Positions 33,160 to 42,999 are shown, counted from the first letter of the stretch. The stretch: DNA of 64,000 nt from Leptospira bouyouniensis (GCF_004769525.1 NZ_RQFT01000009.1:1-64000), one strand, 5' to 3'. The notes: generated by a model from the sequence alone, not told the origin. Translations and numbers: made by a program.

Positions 33160-34559
33160 AATTTTTATTAATCATTATTTTTTCTGTTCTTTTTTTAATC
33201 CACTGTTACAACTCACCACTTTCTGATACAGAAGCTTTAGAAAAAATAAAGCTCGAAGGATTTGGACTTTCGAATATAGGTGAAACTAGTGCAAATATCT
33301 TTGTCCTCTGTTCTGAAAAAACGAATGGACTCATGGCTTTTTCTGAACTTCCCCTCAATGGAGTAGGAGCCTTGCTTGGTGCAGATAATGTGAGGGTAAG
33401 TATTAGAGAAGGAAAAGAACACCTCTTCATTGTAGATGGATTAAAACCTAATACAAGATACTATTATCAAGTATACTGCAAGGAACTTGGTGCAGCAACA
33501 AGTGGGAATCAATCCTTTGTGACAACATCAAACGACTTTCTAGATAGAATCAACGGACTTCGATCGATTTGGATTTTAGGAGGGATTGGATCCAATTTTG
33601 AACCAGTAGGAATGATTGATGTATTTGATCCAATTGAAAATCGATGGTTTGAAAACGTTTCTCAGATACCTACGCCTAGAGCTTTTTCGCAAATAGTATA
33701 TCATAAAGGATATATTTTTGTAATTGGCGGAGCCACAAAAGTAGGTTCGTCTTGGATACAATCTAGAATTGTCGAAAGATTCGACACAGTCCGAAATGAA
33801 TGGAAAAGAATGGCTGATATGCCAATCGATTTGCAAGGGGGGATCGGTGTTTCCAATGGTGAAGAAGTCTATCTAATCTCTGGTTCTACAACTATGGATA
33901 TGACTACTGGAACCATCTTAAACACAGTTTTTCGTTTTAATCCAAGCTTGGGAAGTATGGGACAATGGACTCAATACACATCAAATAATGCAATTTTTCC
34001 TAGACTTGATATGGGTGGATGCATCATGAACGGATCTCTCTTTTACAGTGGAGGACGCTTATATTCAGATGGAAATTCATATGCAACTACAGATGTGTAT
34101 TTGCCATCAGCCAATTCTACTACTACATTAGTCGAAGCATCTATCAACCAAGCTAGGCATGGGGTTGCAACTGTTTGTTATAATCCACAAAGTTCAGATC
34201 CTTACCCGAATGATTCTCAAGCTTTTCTAGTTGTAGGAGGAAGTACAGCTTCAAACTTCAATCAACCGGTAACTGCAATAACACCTTCATCCTCTTACGA
34301 TTACTACCGGACTGGTATTAGTTCAAATATCTTCCAAGCAGGTCCCACACTACCAGCATCTGTTTATTATCCAAGTATCGCAATCGCTTATCAAAATCGA
34401 AGAGCGTATGTTATGGGTGGTTCTACAAGTATCAACATTCCTACTGATAATATTTACTCTATTGATTTGGCGAATCCTATAGGCGGGCCTTGGCGATTAG
34501 AATCCATAAAAATGCCAAGACCAAGATTTGCTCATAAGGCGGTAATCTTAAGCCGATGA
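33156..34559 (+). CDS. Kelch-repeat lipoprotein
   Basis: 467 residues from TTG 33156, which overlaps the previous stop as TTGA and has AAGGA upstream. Lipoprotein signal ends F-L-I-H-C. A fibronectin-III-like domain (L-K-P-N-T-R-Y-Y-Y-Q-V) is followed by about six Kelch blades marked by I-L-G-G-I-G, V-I-G-G-A-T, L-I-S-G-S-T, Y-S-G-G-R, V-V-G-G-S-T and V-M-G-G-S-T, forming a probable beta-propeller. Surface-exposed binding role inferred. Coupled to both neighbours. Confidence 0.75.
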   Translation: MKFLLIIIFSVLFLIHCYNSPLSDTEALEKIKLEGFGLSNIGETSANIFVLCSEKTNGLMAFSELPLNGVGALLGADNVRVSIREGKEHLFIVDGLKPNTRYYYQVYCKELGAATSGNQSFVTTSNDFLDRINGLRSIWILGGIGSNFEPVGMIDVFDPIENRWFENVSQIPTPRAFSQIVYHKGYIFVIGGATKVGSSWIQSRIVERFDTVRNEWKRMADMPIDLQGGIGVSNGEEVYLISGSTTMDMTTGTILNTVFRFNPSLGSMGQWTQYTSNNAIFPRLDMGGCIMNGSLFYSGGRLYSDGNSYATTDVYLPSANSTTTLVEASINQARHGVATVCYNPQSSDPYPNDSQAFLVVGGSTASNFNQPVTAITPSSSYDYYRTGISSNIFQAGPTLPASVYYPSIAIAYQNRRAYVMGGSTSINIPTDNIYSIDLANPIGGPWRLESIKMPRPRFAHKAVILSR

Positions 34560-35164
34560 AATTAGTATACTCAATCCTAACCTTATTTATAATTCAATTC
34601 TCGCTTTTTTCTGAAAAAGTAGAAGATCCTCTTCAGTTAGCAAAAAGCTTATATAAAGAAAAAAAATTCCAGGAAGCAGAATCGGAAATTTTAAAACGTT
34701 CTGAAGTACAGTTTTCAAATCCTGAATATGATTTATTGCAATCGAAAATTTGGATCGAACTTGGAAATCAGAATTATATTCAAAGAAAGTTTAGCACAGC
34801 TTATAAGTATTATTCCAAAGCTTATGAGTTTTGGAGCGCAGACCCACTAGTTCAACAACGTTATTATGAACTTAAGAATAAAGATTTAGTAGATGAAGTA
34901 GAGATTCCAGAAGTAAAGAAAACGAAAATACCAGTTGCTCTGCCAACAAAAAAAGAAAATCCATCAAATGATGAACCTTTATTTAAGAATGAATTGATCC
35001 AATTGAATTTCAAAATTCAAGAATCTGAATTATCACTTTCAAGTAAAATAGAATCAATTAATGAAAAAATAATGTTTCTCATCATTGGGAATATTGTTTT
35101 TATGAATTTGTTACTTATTTCTATAGGAGTAGTGATATTCCTTTATTTAAAGCTTAAAAAGTGA
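34556..35164 (+). CDS. TPR-like membrane protein
   Basis: 202 residues. Cleavable or anchoring N-terminal signal, a region with TPR-like helices (A-K-S-L-Y-K-E-K-K-F-Q-E-A-E, A-Y-K-Y-Y-S-K-A-Y-E-F), a proline-rich linker, and a C-terminal membrane helix at about 172-197 followed by K-L-K-K. ATG overlaps the preceding stop. Probably the last gene of the exported RHS-associated operon. Confidence 0.6.
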   Translation: MKLVYSILTLFIIQFSLFSEKVEDPLQLAKSLYKEKKFQEAESEILKRSEVQFSNPEYDLLQSKIWIELGNQNYIQRKFSTAYKYYSKAYEFWSADPLVQQRYYELKNKDLVDEVEIPEVKKTKIPVALPTKKENPSNDEPLFKNELIQLNFKIQESELSLSSKIESINEKIMFLIIGNIVFMNLLLISIGVVIFLYLKLKK

Positions 35165-35887
35165 GTATTAATAATGAATTGATATGGTTTCGATTCAGGT
35201 CTAAGTTTGCAACCATTGAACTGATATTGTTGTGTCGAGTAAGATGCAAGTTTTAATAAATAATTTAAGGAAAAACAATGCCGTTGAAAAATCAGCTGCA
35301 TCAACAATTGAGAATTTGATAATTCCACTCATCTAGGATCTTTTAAATGGAACTTTTCTTTTCACCTTTAAAATTAAGAATTTTGGCATCTTCAAAATGT
35401 TATTAATTTCTTCGAAAGAGTATTATATTGGGTTAGCTGCTTTTATACAACATTAATAAGAGCCCTAGCGATTCCGAATCCTTATTTTAATAGCAATTTC
35501 AGTATTTATACTAGAACCTTTACTATCAAAATTAAGCTTTATTGGGAATCCTTCTATTCGAGAGGTGGTTGGCTTTGAAGAGATCTCTGACAGGCATTGT
35601 CGTCTTTATTTTGCGAACGCAATCCTTGGAATTTTAGATTTGTATACGAGTAAAGTGTTGAAATACCAGAGGTTATTGTATAGAATTGATTAGTAAAAGT
35701 GTCACCCATGTGAGTGATCTAAAGTGTTACCGATGTGCCTTTCTATACACCGACTAGCAAACGTAATGCGACATAATCTATATTATCGGAAGAGGCTCAC
35801 TGCATCACGTAATAATCTACTCGAAACACTAGTCGTTGCATCATCTTAAAATCTACTCCAAATTAGTTAAGGAAACGATTCACTCAT
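35165..35887. other. Intergenic region leading into an insertion sequence
   Basis: 723 bases with no intact gene. Plus-strand frame 35469-35693 is open and ends at the IS left end. Direct repeats AAAGTGT(C/T)ACC(C/G)ATGTG at 35696 and 35721 and the TCTACTC(C/G)AAA repeats mark the IS left side. The stretch 35165-35468 shows nothing I can support. Confidence 0.5.
35469..35693 (+). pseudogene. Gene fragment truncated at IS left end
   Basis: Open for 74 codons without an initial ATG; a hydrophobic beginning (I-L-I-L-I-A-I-S-V-F-I-L) then G-F-E-E-I-S-D-R-H-C-R-L-Y-F-A-N. Its TAG is three bases before the first IS-type repeat, so it may be a gene cut by the insertion. The family is not recognised. 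Confidence 0.35.
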
Positions 35888-37301
35888 GTGCAGGTGATGT
35901 CCATGAAGCAATCGAAGATGGTGCGTTCTATGTTGGTTCAAGTGTTCAAAGAGAAATACCTTTGGGCTTCGAAAAAAGAAAAAAGCCTAATACTCGATCA
36001 GTTCGTTGAAGCTACTGGATTCAATCGATCCTATGCCAGAACCGTCCTTAGAAAGAAAAAAGACAATGTTGTCAAACTGAGAGCAAGAAAGAAGCGTATA
36101 TCAAGCTATGATGATGACGTCAGATTCTATTTAGAGAAGATTTGGGAGATCCTGGATCGAATTTGTGGGAAAAGACTCGTGATGGCAATGCCAGATGTCT
36201 TAGCCAAACTCGAACAGTTCAAAGTATTTAAAATTGATAAAATAACCAAGGACAAACTTCTCTCCATCAGTTCTGCTTCAGTGGATCGCTTATTGAAACC
36301 TGCCAGGAAAAAACTTGGTCGCAAAGGCACCTCTACGACGAAGCAACCTAAATACCTTATTGATCGGATCCCAATCAAAACGTTTGGCGAATGGAAAAGT
36401 TCTCTACCTGGTTTTGTCCAAATCGATCTAGTCGCCCATAATGGTGGAAATGTATTTGGAGGATTTTATTCAACACTTGCAGCAACAGATGTTTGTACGG
36501 GATGGACTGTTTGTATACTGGTGAAAGATAAAACTCAATTCCAGATGCTAAAAGCATTAATAAAACTGAAAAAAATATTACCCTTCCCACTTTTAGGAAT
36601 CCATTCCGATAACGGAGCAGAATTTATTAATCAGACAATTCTAGCTTATGCAGAAAGGAACGATATCCAATTCACTCGCGGAAGACCATACAAAAAGAAT
36701 GATAACCCACATATTGAACAAAAGAATTACAGCGTTGTAAGAAGGAATACTGGATATTTGCGTATTGAAAATCAAATCCAAGCAGATATTGTCAGATCAC
36801 TGTACCAAGATTTAAATACTTACAATAATTACTTTCTACCAGTGATGATCTTGAAGGAGAAACATAGGATTGGTTCAAAAGCAATTCGAAAGTATGACGA
36901 AGCAAAATCACCTTACCGAAGGATACTGGCTAGAAAAGATATTTCGAAAACGATAAAAGCTTCTATGAAAAAGATTTATGAGAAGTTGAATATTTTTGAA
37001 TTAAAGAATCAGATCAATCATTGGCAAAACGAATTTGTGAAAATTGCTGCCCCTATTCGTAACCCAATAGACAAAGTGAATGTTAGAAGGAAAAGAGGAA
37101 TATTACATACAACTCCGAAATGGAGACGAGAAGTGAATTCAGATACAAAGAATCCATTCATCGAGAGACAACGTGTTGAAGAGATGAGACGAGCTGCAGA
37201 ACAAGTTTGGGTAAAAAGAAAATAGCTTGGAATCTTTTAACTCTCTGTTATATTTGGAGTAGATTTTTATTTGATTCTCCACTTAACATTTCGAGTAGAT
37301 A
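35696..37301 (+). mobile_element. Insertion sequence with DDE transposase
   Basis: Left side: direct repeats at 35696 and 35721, then TCTACTCGAAA (35814-35826) and TCTACTCCAAA (35848-35863). Right side: the same motifs inverted, TTTGGAGTAGA (37252-37268) and TTTCGAGTAGA (37288-37301), with a weaker copy at about 37382. The mirrored pairs around the transposase support a real element, but the exact ends and target duplication were not determined. It splits the cargo block. Confidence 0.65.
35888..37225 (+). CDS. Integrase-core DDE transposase
   Basis: 445 residues from GTG 35888 (internal ATGs at 35900 and 35906 are alternatives). An N-terminal HTH region (L-D-Q-F-V-E-A-T-G-F-N-R-S-Y-A) is followed by a retroviral-integrase-type catalytic core with V-Q-I-D-L-V-A-H, G-I-H-S-D-N-G-A-E-F and N-P-H-I-E-Q-K-N as the D, D and E sites. 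The length suits ISNCY/IS1202-type or long IS481-type enzymes. The frame is intact, so the element may be active. Confidence 0.85.
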   Translation: MQVMSMKQSKMVRSMLVQVFKEKYLWASKKEKSLILDQFVEATGFNRSYARTVLRKKKDNVVKLRARKKRISSYDDDVRFYLEKIWEILDRICGKRLVMAMPDVLAKLEQFKVFKIDKITKDKLLSISSASVDRLLKPARKKLGRKGTSTTKQPKYLIDRIPIKTFGEWKSSLPGFVQIDLVAHNGGNVFGGFYSTLAATDVCTGWTVCILVKDKTQFQMLKALIKLKKILPFPLLGIHSDNGAEFINQTILAYAERNDIQFTRGRPYKKNDNPHIEQKNYSVVRRNTGYLRIENQIQADIVRSLYQDLNTYNNYFLPVMILKEKHRIGSKAIRKYDEAKSPYRRILARKDISKTIKASMKKIYEKLNIFELKNQINHWQNEFVKIAAPIRNPIDKVNVRRKRGILHTTPKWRREVNSDTKNPFIERQRVEEMRRAAEQVWVKRK

Positions 37302-37430
37302 AAAGAAGATTCAAGTCGAGAAGCATATTGCTTTATAATAGATAGTATCTCAAATCAAAATAATGCTTCAAAAGTAAATGTATTCGAAGTAGATTACTAC
37401 TTCACTGGGTGAAAGCATTGAGGATCTATT

Positions 37431-38093
37431 GTGAACATACAAGCCATAGAAAATAAAATAAAGGAACTTGAGAAAATATTCAAAAGTAGACCAGATCATT
37501 ATTTTTTTACAGAAAAAGAGATACATTCAGAATTTTATTCATTATTTCAAAAGAATGTTTCAAATGATATAAAACATTCTTTATTTCATACTGAATATCC
37601 AACTCCATTTAAGTGTTCGATTGAAGAGAAAAAATTCAGAATACGTCCAAGGAAATCTAATTTTAAGCGCAGCCATATTGATAGTGTTGTAATTAACCCA
37701 AAATTTATAGAATGGATTTCGGATAATAATGAAGATTTAGATTATATAAATGGGACACCACAAAACGGATTATTTAATGAATATTTTGGAAGAATAGTTG
37801 AACTTTACGGGAATTCTTATCACGAAACTAAACAGAGCATTCTCTTGTATGCAATAGAATTTAAATTCTATAGACATTCATATGTTGGCAATTCCCAGCC
37901 AATAAAAGATATCTTGCAAGATCTAAGTAAAATGGAGTCTCTGAAAAAATTTGGCAAAAAATTCCTTGGTGATGAAGACGCATTTGTGTTAAAAACAAAA
38001 TGCATTGTTATTCTTGGCGGTAATGTGAAGGAAGATTTAATCAATATCCTTACAAAAGAATTCAAAGGGAAAGTTGATTTCATTAAAAAATGA
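37431..38093 (+). CDS. PD-(D/E)XK-like protein, first of a pair
   Basis: 220 residues, GTG start. H-I-D84-S-V-V and A-I-E143-F-K145-F look like the Asp and E-x-K of a restriction-endonuclease-like fold, though the 59-residue gap between them is long. The C-terminal strand (C-I-V-I-L-G-G) fits the fold. It lies 16 bases before a second gene with a clearer nuclease motif, same strand, next to an IS in the cargo block. A defence role is inferred; the family is not known to me. Confidence 0.5.
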   Translation: MNIQAIENKIKELEKIFKSRPDHYFFTEKEIHSEFYSLFQKNVSNDIKHSLFHTEYPTPFKCSIEEKKFRIRPRKSNFKRSHIDSVVINPKFIEWISDNNEDLDYINGTPQNGLFNEYFGRIVELYGNSYHETKQSILLYAIEFKFYRHSYVGNSQPIKDILQDLSKMESLKKFGKKFLGDEDAFVLKTKCIVILGGNVKEDLINILTKEFKGKVDFIKK

Positions 38094-38109
38094 ATTCTAT
38101 TTCTAACAG

Positions 38110-39609
38110 ATGAGCAAAGATACTGAGCCTATTTACAATCGGATAGTTCAAATCGTTTCGAAATTTGATAGAAGATCTTTTGCTATCGCGTTGATTGAAC
38201 AAATACGTCTTTTGGAAGAAGATCGGATCCCAATCGAGAAGATGCAGATTTGGAATCTATTGTTTCTTCTAAAAATTTGTGTAGTTCATGGTGGATTCAA
38301 CCCTAGAAAGCAAATTAAGTTCATGGATATTCTAAATCTCCATAATCTTTGCTTGGAGCTAAATAGCTTTGTTCCCGCTTATGAAAGTGAATCAAACAAA
38401 CAAATACTAAATAAGATAATGCGAAGATTTGCTTTCCAGCAATTTGGATGCCAACAAGAATTAAGTCTTCCTGAAATAGAAAGAACAATAAAGTTGTTAA
38501 AATTATCTGAACGTACTCTTGAGAAGAATTTTTCAAATGATGTGAATTTCTCTTACAAGGATTTTCTCAAATACGTTATTATAATTTATGCATGGCATCA
38601 AACACACCTGGATATTCCAATATTGGATATTTCAGACATCAAAGTGGCGATTGAAGATAAGGAAATATTTGATCAAATTACTTCTTACCTATCAAGAGAT
38701 ATTAGTTACATTCAGAAGGATATACTTCAGGATGCAAAGGCAAGAAGTAAGCGACTAGAAATATTCGACCAATCAATATTATACAAGTACCCCATATGGG
38801 AAATTAAAGGTGCAAAATATTTGATAAGCAAACACCTTTTTGAAAAAGCAATGACACGGCTACCAATAGAAAAGGCATTTATCAAGAACCCCGCCGGAAT
38901 TTCGAAAGCCTTTGAAACCTATACCCACTCTCTATTGAAAAGAAAATTCAATTCATTTTTGAATGAAAAAGAAATAGAAAAGAGATACCAATTAAAGGAA
39001 GGTCAAAAGAAAGCCGATTTCCTTGTGTTTGAATCTCTTGGGAAAGTAACAATTGAATGTAAAGCGATTTATGCGCCGAAGCTTTCGAAAGTTGACCTTA
39101 AGTTAGAGATTTTAATAAGTTCATATAAAGAGAGTATTTTAAAAGGTTTAGTTCAAAGTATAGAAACGCATTTTTATCTCGATACAGTAATTTTTAAAAA
39201 CAACTTCATGCTAATAGTTACATTAGATGATCTAAACTTCAGTTGGTTTGAAGAAGTTTATGATGAATTTATAAGAGAAGGTCTAGAAAGAAATTACCCA
39301 GGTTTCGAAGAGAAAATAAACAATTTTAACTTAAGTCATATCTTTATATTGCCAATTTCTACTTTTGAATCAATTATTTACTATATTTGCAAAGAGAATA
39401 TAGAGTTTGCCTCTCTATTACTGAAATTAATCAAATATAGAGAAGAAGTTGGAGATTCTAACTATTTCGACTTTGCTGATTTGTTTGATAGCTTCATGAA
39501 AAAAGAGCATGGTGAAAACTACAAAATAGAATATGAGAAAAATGAAACAGAATTACTTTTCGAAGAAATTAGGAATAGCTTAACGCAGGCATTGTCTCAT
39601 AGGAAATAA
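38110..39609 (+). CDS. PD-(D/E)XK-like nuclease-domain protein
   Basis: 499 residues. The N-terminal 270 residues are helical with no recognised domain. Residues 302-318 (A-D303-F-L-V ... V-T-I-E316-C-K318-A) match the core of a PD-(D/E)XK nuclease, preceded by Y-T-H-S-L-L-K-R-K-F. The rest may be a regulatory or partner-binding part. With the upstream gene it forms a two-gene unit carrying two possible nuclease folds, typical of uncharacterised prophage defence modules. Confidence 0.6.
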   Translation: MSKDTEPIYNRIVQIVSKFDRRSFAIALIEQIRLLEEDRIPIEKMQIWNLLFLLKICVVHGGFNPRKQIKFMDILNLHNLCLELNSFVPAYESESNKQILNKIMRRFAFQQFGCQQELSLPEIERTIKLLKLSERTLEKNFSNDVNFSYKDFLKYVIIIYAWHQTHLDIPILDISDIKVAIEDKEIFDQITSYLSRDISYIQKDILQDAKARSKRLEIFDQSILYKYPIWEIKGAKYLISKHLFEKAMTRLPIEKAFIKNPAGISKAFETYTHSLLKRKFNSFLNEKEIEKRYQLKEGQKKADFLVFESLGKVTIECKAIYAPKLSKVDLKLEILISSYKESILKGLVQSIETHFYLDTVIFKNNFMLIVTLDDLNFSWFEEVYDEFIREGLERNYPGFEEKINNFNLSHIFILPISTFESIIYYICKENIEFASLLLKLIKYREEVGDSNYFDFADLFDSFMKKEHGENYKIEYEKNETELLFEEIRNSLTQALSHRK

Positions 39610-39705
39610 GAAACAGCTCTTAGGTTCAATCAAATTGAGTATTCAAATCGTTTTCAAACGAATTTAAAAACCCCTTAAAACCCTACTTTCAATGTTAAAA
39701 AACGA

Positions 39706-39742
39706 TTGCAATGATTGAGAACTATATTTCTTGTCACTTCCC
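39706..39742 (+). promoter_or_regulatory. Late-type bipartite promoter element, copy 3 (portal)
   Basis: TTGCAA at 39706, TTGTCACTTCCC at 39731, 25 bases between TTGs, portal ATG at 39743. It marks the right end of the cargo block and the restart of late genes. Confidence 0.7.
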
Positions 39743-41413
39743 ATGCCGAGACCACGTGGGAAAAATTATGAGAAGAATCTATTCTATCGAACTCCACCAG
39801 AGTTAAGAGAGAAGGTTGTTCAAGGTAAGGCTAAAGCAGTCGAGGAACCCTCTTCCGATCCGAGGACCATGACTGTGGAGGAGTTTAGGAAATCCTTTTT
39901 TTATTCACCTGCAAAATCAACAGTTAAGCAGGCAGTTGAATTAAATAATCGAATGTTTAATTTGCTGGAAACAGCAAAGGACAAAAAGAATCCAATTTAT
40001 TCAGATGATATGGTGGTCCCTGTCCAGCAAGGGATCCGAGTTCGTCCGATATATCGTATACCTCTCGAGGATCTAAGGAATATATCTTATGCATCTTCAC
40101 TGATAGGCGCAATTCACCAAATCATGGCTGATGATGTATCAATGTATGCGAAAATTGGAGAGGATCCAGGATTCGAGTTTATTCTAAAGCAAAAGAACAT
40201 ATCCGCAACAGATTTGCAAAGGCAAGAGATGGTCAGTTTCGCAAATCGTGTTTTCCTAATGGGAGACAAATCACAAGCAGATTGGAGAGAGCGTGAACGA
40301 CTCGGAGAAGTCCTTGAAATGGCTACTAGGGACACTCTTGCAATAGATGCCGTTGCATATTTGAGAACTTTTAATCGAGCAGGAGAGATTTGTGACGTTC
40401 GTTATTTGGATCCCGCGACTATTTTCCGTGTGGATCCAAGGAAAGGATACAAAGGTGATAAAAATATCACTCACGTTCAAATCGTACACAATACAGTCAC
40501 TGAGACTTATGAATCAGGACGAATTGTTTACCGTCATAAAAATAACCTTTCTGATATTCGAATGCGTGGGTTTGGTTATTCGCCTATCGAGTCTTGTTTG
40601 GTTGAGATCATGTCCCTACTCTTTACTATAAAACATAATGCAGACAGATTCAACTCTAGGAATCCACCAAAGGCTATTATTTCTTCAAAAAACGCAATTC
40701 CTAAAGCTGATCAAGAGCGAATTGAACTCATTTGGGAAAATGCCTTTTATGGACCGAGAGAGGGTTTCAAAATCCCAATGATGTTTGGGGCTGGAGAAAT
40801 TCAGGTACATAACTTGGATGTGTCGGATGATTTTGAATTCGATAAAATGCTCCAAATGGTTTCTTCATTTATTATTGCAAGACACGGAATTGATCCTGCA
40901 CAACTCGGACTTAGACTTAATCAATCACAATCATTAGCAGAGCCTTCCATGGATGGAAGACAGCATTTTTCCAGAGATCGAGCTCATGGATCTATCATGA
41001 GTTTTCATCAAGATTGTCTCAATGAAGTTTTCGATCCGAGTGATGAAAGCCCAATCGCATTGAATTTCATCGGAGTGAAAACAGAGCAAGAGGACAAAAA
41101 AGCAGACCTCGAAGACAAACAATTCAAAGTTAGTCGGTCACTTGATGAAATACGTAAAGCAAATGATTTACCTACCATGAAAGAGGAAGCGGAAGATTAT
41201 GTAGCTCGCGGAATCATAACGGTAGAGCAGGGAAAGAAACTGGCACGTCTTGGCCTCTTACGTGGAAATCAATATTTCAGTCAGGAGTTTGGGAAAGTCT
41301 TCGCAGACGAGGAACAAGCGCAAGGTGGTATTGAGGAAGAACATTCTCCAGTTGCAAGCGGTAACCAGGTAGAATTGCCTTGGGGTGAAGAAGACTTTCT
41401 ACCGAATGAGTAG
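39743..41413 (+). CDS. Portal protein
   Basis: 556 residues from ATG 39743; the TTG at 39731 would add four residues encoded by the promoter motif. Portal-type features: a central G-F-G-Y-S-P-I-E-S-C-L segment, N-P-P-K-A-I-I and a long C-terminal helical and acidic tail. It forms the dodecameric DNA gate of the head. It follows the promoter and starts the head operon, although it is separated from terminase by 15 kb of cargo. Confidence 0.85.
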   Translation: MPRPRGKNYEKNLFYRTPPELREKVVQGKAKAVEEPSSDPRTMTVEEFRKSFFYSPAKSTVKQAVELNNRMFNLLETAKDKKNPIYSDDMVVPVQQGIRVRPIYRIPLEDLRNISYASSLIGAIHQIMADDVSMYAKIGEDPGFEFILKQKNISATDLQRQEMVSFANRVFLMGDKSQADWRERERLGEVLEMATRDTLAIDAVAYLRTFNRAGEICDVRYLDPATIFRVDPRKGYKGDKNITHVQIVHNTVTETYESGRIVYRHKNNLSDIRMRGFGYSPIESCLVEIMSLLFTIKHNADRFNSRNPPKAIISSKNAIPKADQERIELIWENAFYGPREGFKIPMMFGAGEIQVHNLDVSDDFEFDKMLQMVSSFIIARHGIDPAQLGLRLNQSQSLAEPSMDGRQHFSRDRAHGSIMSFHQDCLNEVFDPSDESPIALNFIGVKTEQEDKKADLEDKQFKVSRSLDEIRKANDLPTMKEEAEDYVARGIITVEQGKKLARLGLLRGNQYFSQEFGKVFADEEQAQGGIEEEHSPVASGNQVELPWGEEDFLPNE

Positions 41414-41441
41414 TTAATTTAAAAATTTAGAAGGACAAAAC

Positions 41442-42035
41442 ATGGAAAATCAAAAAGAAACAACCGAACAAGTGGCCGTGGAAGAAACACCGGAGCCAAT
41501 CACTGAAGGAGTAATTGAAAACTCAGAGAACAAACGATCGCTTCTGGAAGAAGGCGGAGATACTGTTTCTGGTGATGGAACGGGGACTACACTTCCAGAA
41601 TTCGATCAGGAAAAACCTTCTAATCTGAAAGAGGCGGAAGGAATTAATCCACCTCCTGAAGTGGAAGATGAAAATCAGGGAACGGAAGATCAAGGGATTG
41701 GCTTCATTCAAGGGGAAATTGATCACCTAAGTGAGCAAGAGAAAACGGATTTGGGATATACGATTTCCGATATACTTGCTTCCCCTAACCAGACACAGCC
41801 GATAATCGTTTCTATGATTATTAGTGCAATTTTGGATAAAGTAGGAAGTGTGAATCCAGATGCAACTGAGGCTCTAGGCCAATTATCAAATAGAATTGTA
41901 GAACTCGCGGCAACTCAAGACTATCTTACACTTGTATCCGAATTTGAAGGTGTTGTTTCTAGTGGATTGCCAAATGCTACAAAGTTGTCTTTATTCTCAC
42001 AGCAGTTAGATCAATTTGCAAAACGATTGGGGTAA
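41442..42035 (+). CDS. Acidic hypothetical head-region protein
   Basis: 197 residues with an AAGGAC ribosome site. The first 90 residues are strongly acidic and low in complexity, rich in Glu, Pro and Thr; the rest is helical (I-S-D-I-L-A-S-P-N, L-S-N-R-I-V-E-L-A). Position directly after portal suggests a head-assembly accessory or scaffold-like protein; no motif proves it. Confidence 0.65.
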   Translation: MENQKETTEQVAVEETPEPITEGVIENSENKRSLLEEGGDTVSGDGTGTTLPEFDQEKPSNLKEAEGINPPPEVEDENQGTEDQGIGFIQGEIDHLSEQEKTDLGYTISDILASPNQTQPIIVSMIISAILDKVGSVNPDATEALGQLSNRIVELAATQDYLTLVSEFEGVVSSGLPNATKLSLFSQQLDQFAKRLG

Positions 42036-42999
42036 AGAGTCCCCCTTTTTGCGAAGCAAAGCAGGAAGGGAATTTCAGTTACTTGTTGGGGATCGGCTCA
42101 AGTGGATAGAGTATGTCGTACTTGGACCTGACTCCCCTACTATGTACGCATCGAAACTTTATTTCAAAAAGGGTGTAATGAAATGGGGGAAGAATCTCTT
42201 TTCCAGAATGTTTCCTTCAATTACAGCGAAAACGCTGCCACAAAAAATACGGCCAGCTATTATAAATATTGGGAAAGATACTGTTCTTGATGATATGCCG
42301 GATCCTCCAGACCAGGACTTCGATGAATGGCTGTTTGATTATTTGGAAAAAGATTGGAATCCTACTTTCAAAGAAATCGGCGAAACTGGAACATTGCTCG
42401 GATACCTTTCAGGTTATTTAACCGGTGAGCTGAAACTACCATTGGAAACTGTTACTGAAATGGGGATTCAAGACTATGACAAAGCATTTAAGTATAAGCT
42501 TGGTTTTGGCATAGACGAAGTTTTTGAAAAGGGAAAAGTAGTTTCGAAAAAAGAAATTTCAAGGCTCGCAGAAGAATATGCAAAGGAACATGGAGCGGAA
42601 TGGCTTGCGATTTACAAACGAGATGACCAGGGTGAAATAATCTATGGTGAAGATGGTCAACCTGAGAGAAGTGGAAAGCCTTATGAGTATCTAACACAAA
42701 TGTGGCGTGATATGATAGTTACGGCAATTCAAGAAGGGAAGACACTTGAACAAATGCAAAGTGATTTTGCTTATCCTGACTTATTGGATCTTGTTGAAAA
42801 AGGTACTATTTCATCGGAAACTTATCTTGAATTACTCAATGGTAAGGAATCCGAATTGCTGCAATTGCGATTGAATAGAAATTTTCGACGATTTGCCTGG
42901 ACAGAGGCAAGTATCGCGTTCAATGCTGGAAGGATCCGCGCGATGAGTGAATTGGGAATCGATTATGGAGTATTCCGAAAAGGGCAAAGAGTGATGTAA
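42016..42999 (+). CDS. Minor head/morphogenesis protein candidate
   Basis: 327 residues, TTG start overlapping the previous gene by 20 bases. The C-terminal stretch (R-R-F-A-W-T-E-A-S-I-A-F-N-A-G-R) resembles the conserved end of SPP1 gp7/Mu gpF-type minor head proteins (W-T-E/R-T-E followed by N-x-G-R). The usual place of these proteins is right after portal, as here. The start choice is uncertain. Confidence 0.6.
   Translation: MQNDWGKESPFLRSKAGREFQLLVGDRLKWIEYVVLGPDSPTMYASKLYFKKGVMKWGKNLFSRMFPSITAKTLPQKIRPAIINIGKDTVLDDMPDPPDQDFDEWLFDYLEKDWNPTFKEIGETGTLLGYLSGYLTGELKLPLETVTEMGIQDYDKAFKYKLGFGIDEVFEKGKVVSKKEISRLAEEYAKEHGAEWLAIYKRDDQGEIIYGEDGQPERSGKPYEYLTQMWRDMIVTAIQEGKTLEQMQSDFAYPDLLDLVEKGTISSETYLELLNGKESELLQLRLNRNFRRFAWTEASIAFNAGRIRAMSELGIDYGVFRKGQRVM

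Noticed and set aside
39731..39745. TTG start giving an M-S-L-P-M N-terminus on portal and tail-operon proteins
   Set aside because: The same bases occur where the TTG is out of frame (21934) or leads nowhere (44653), so they are better read as promoter sequence and the ATG as start.
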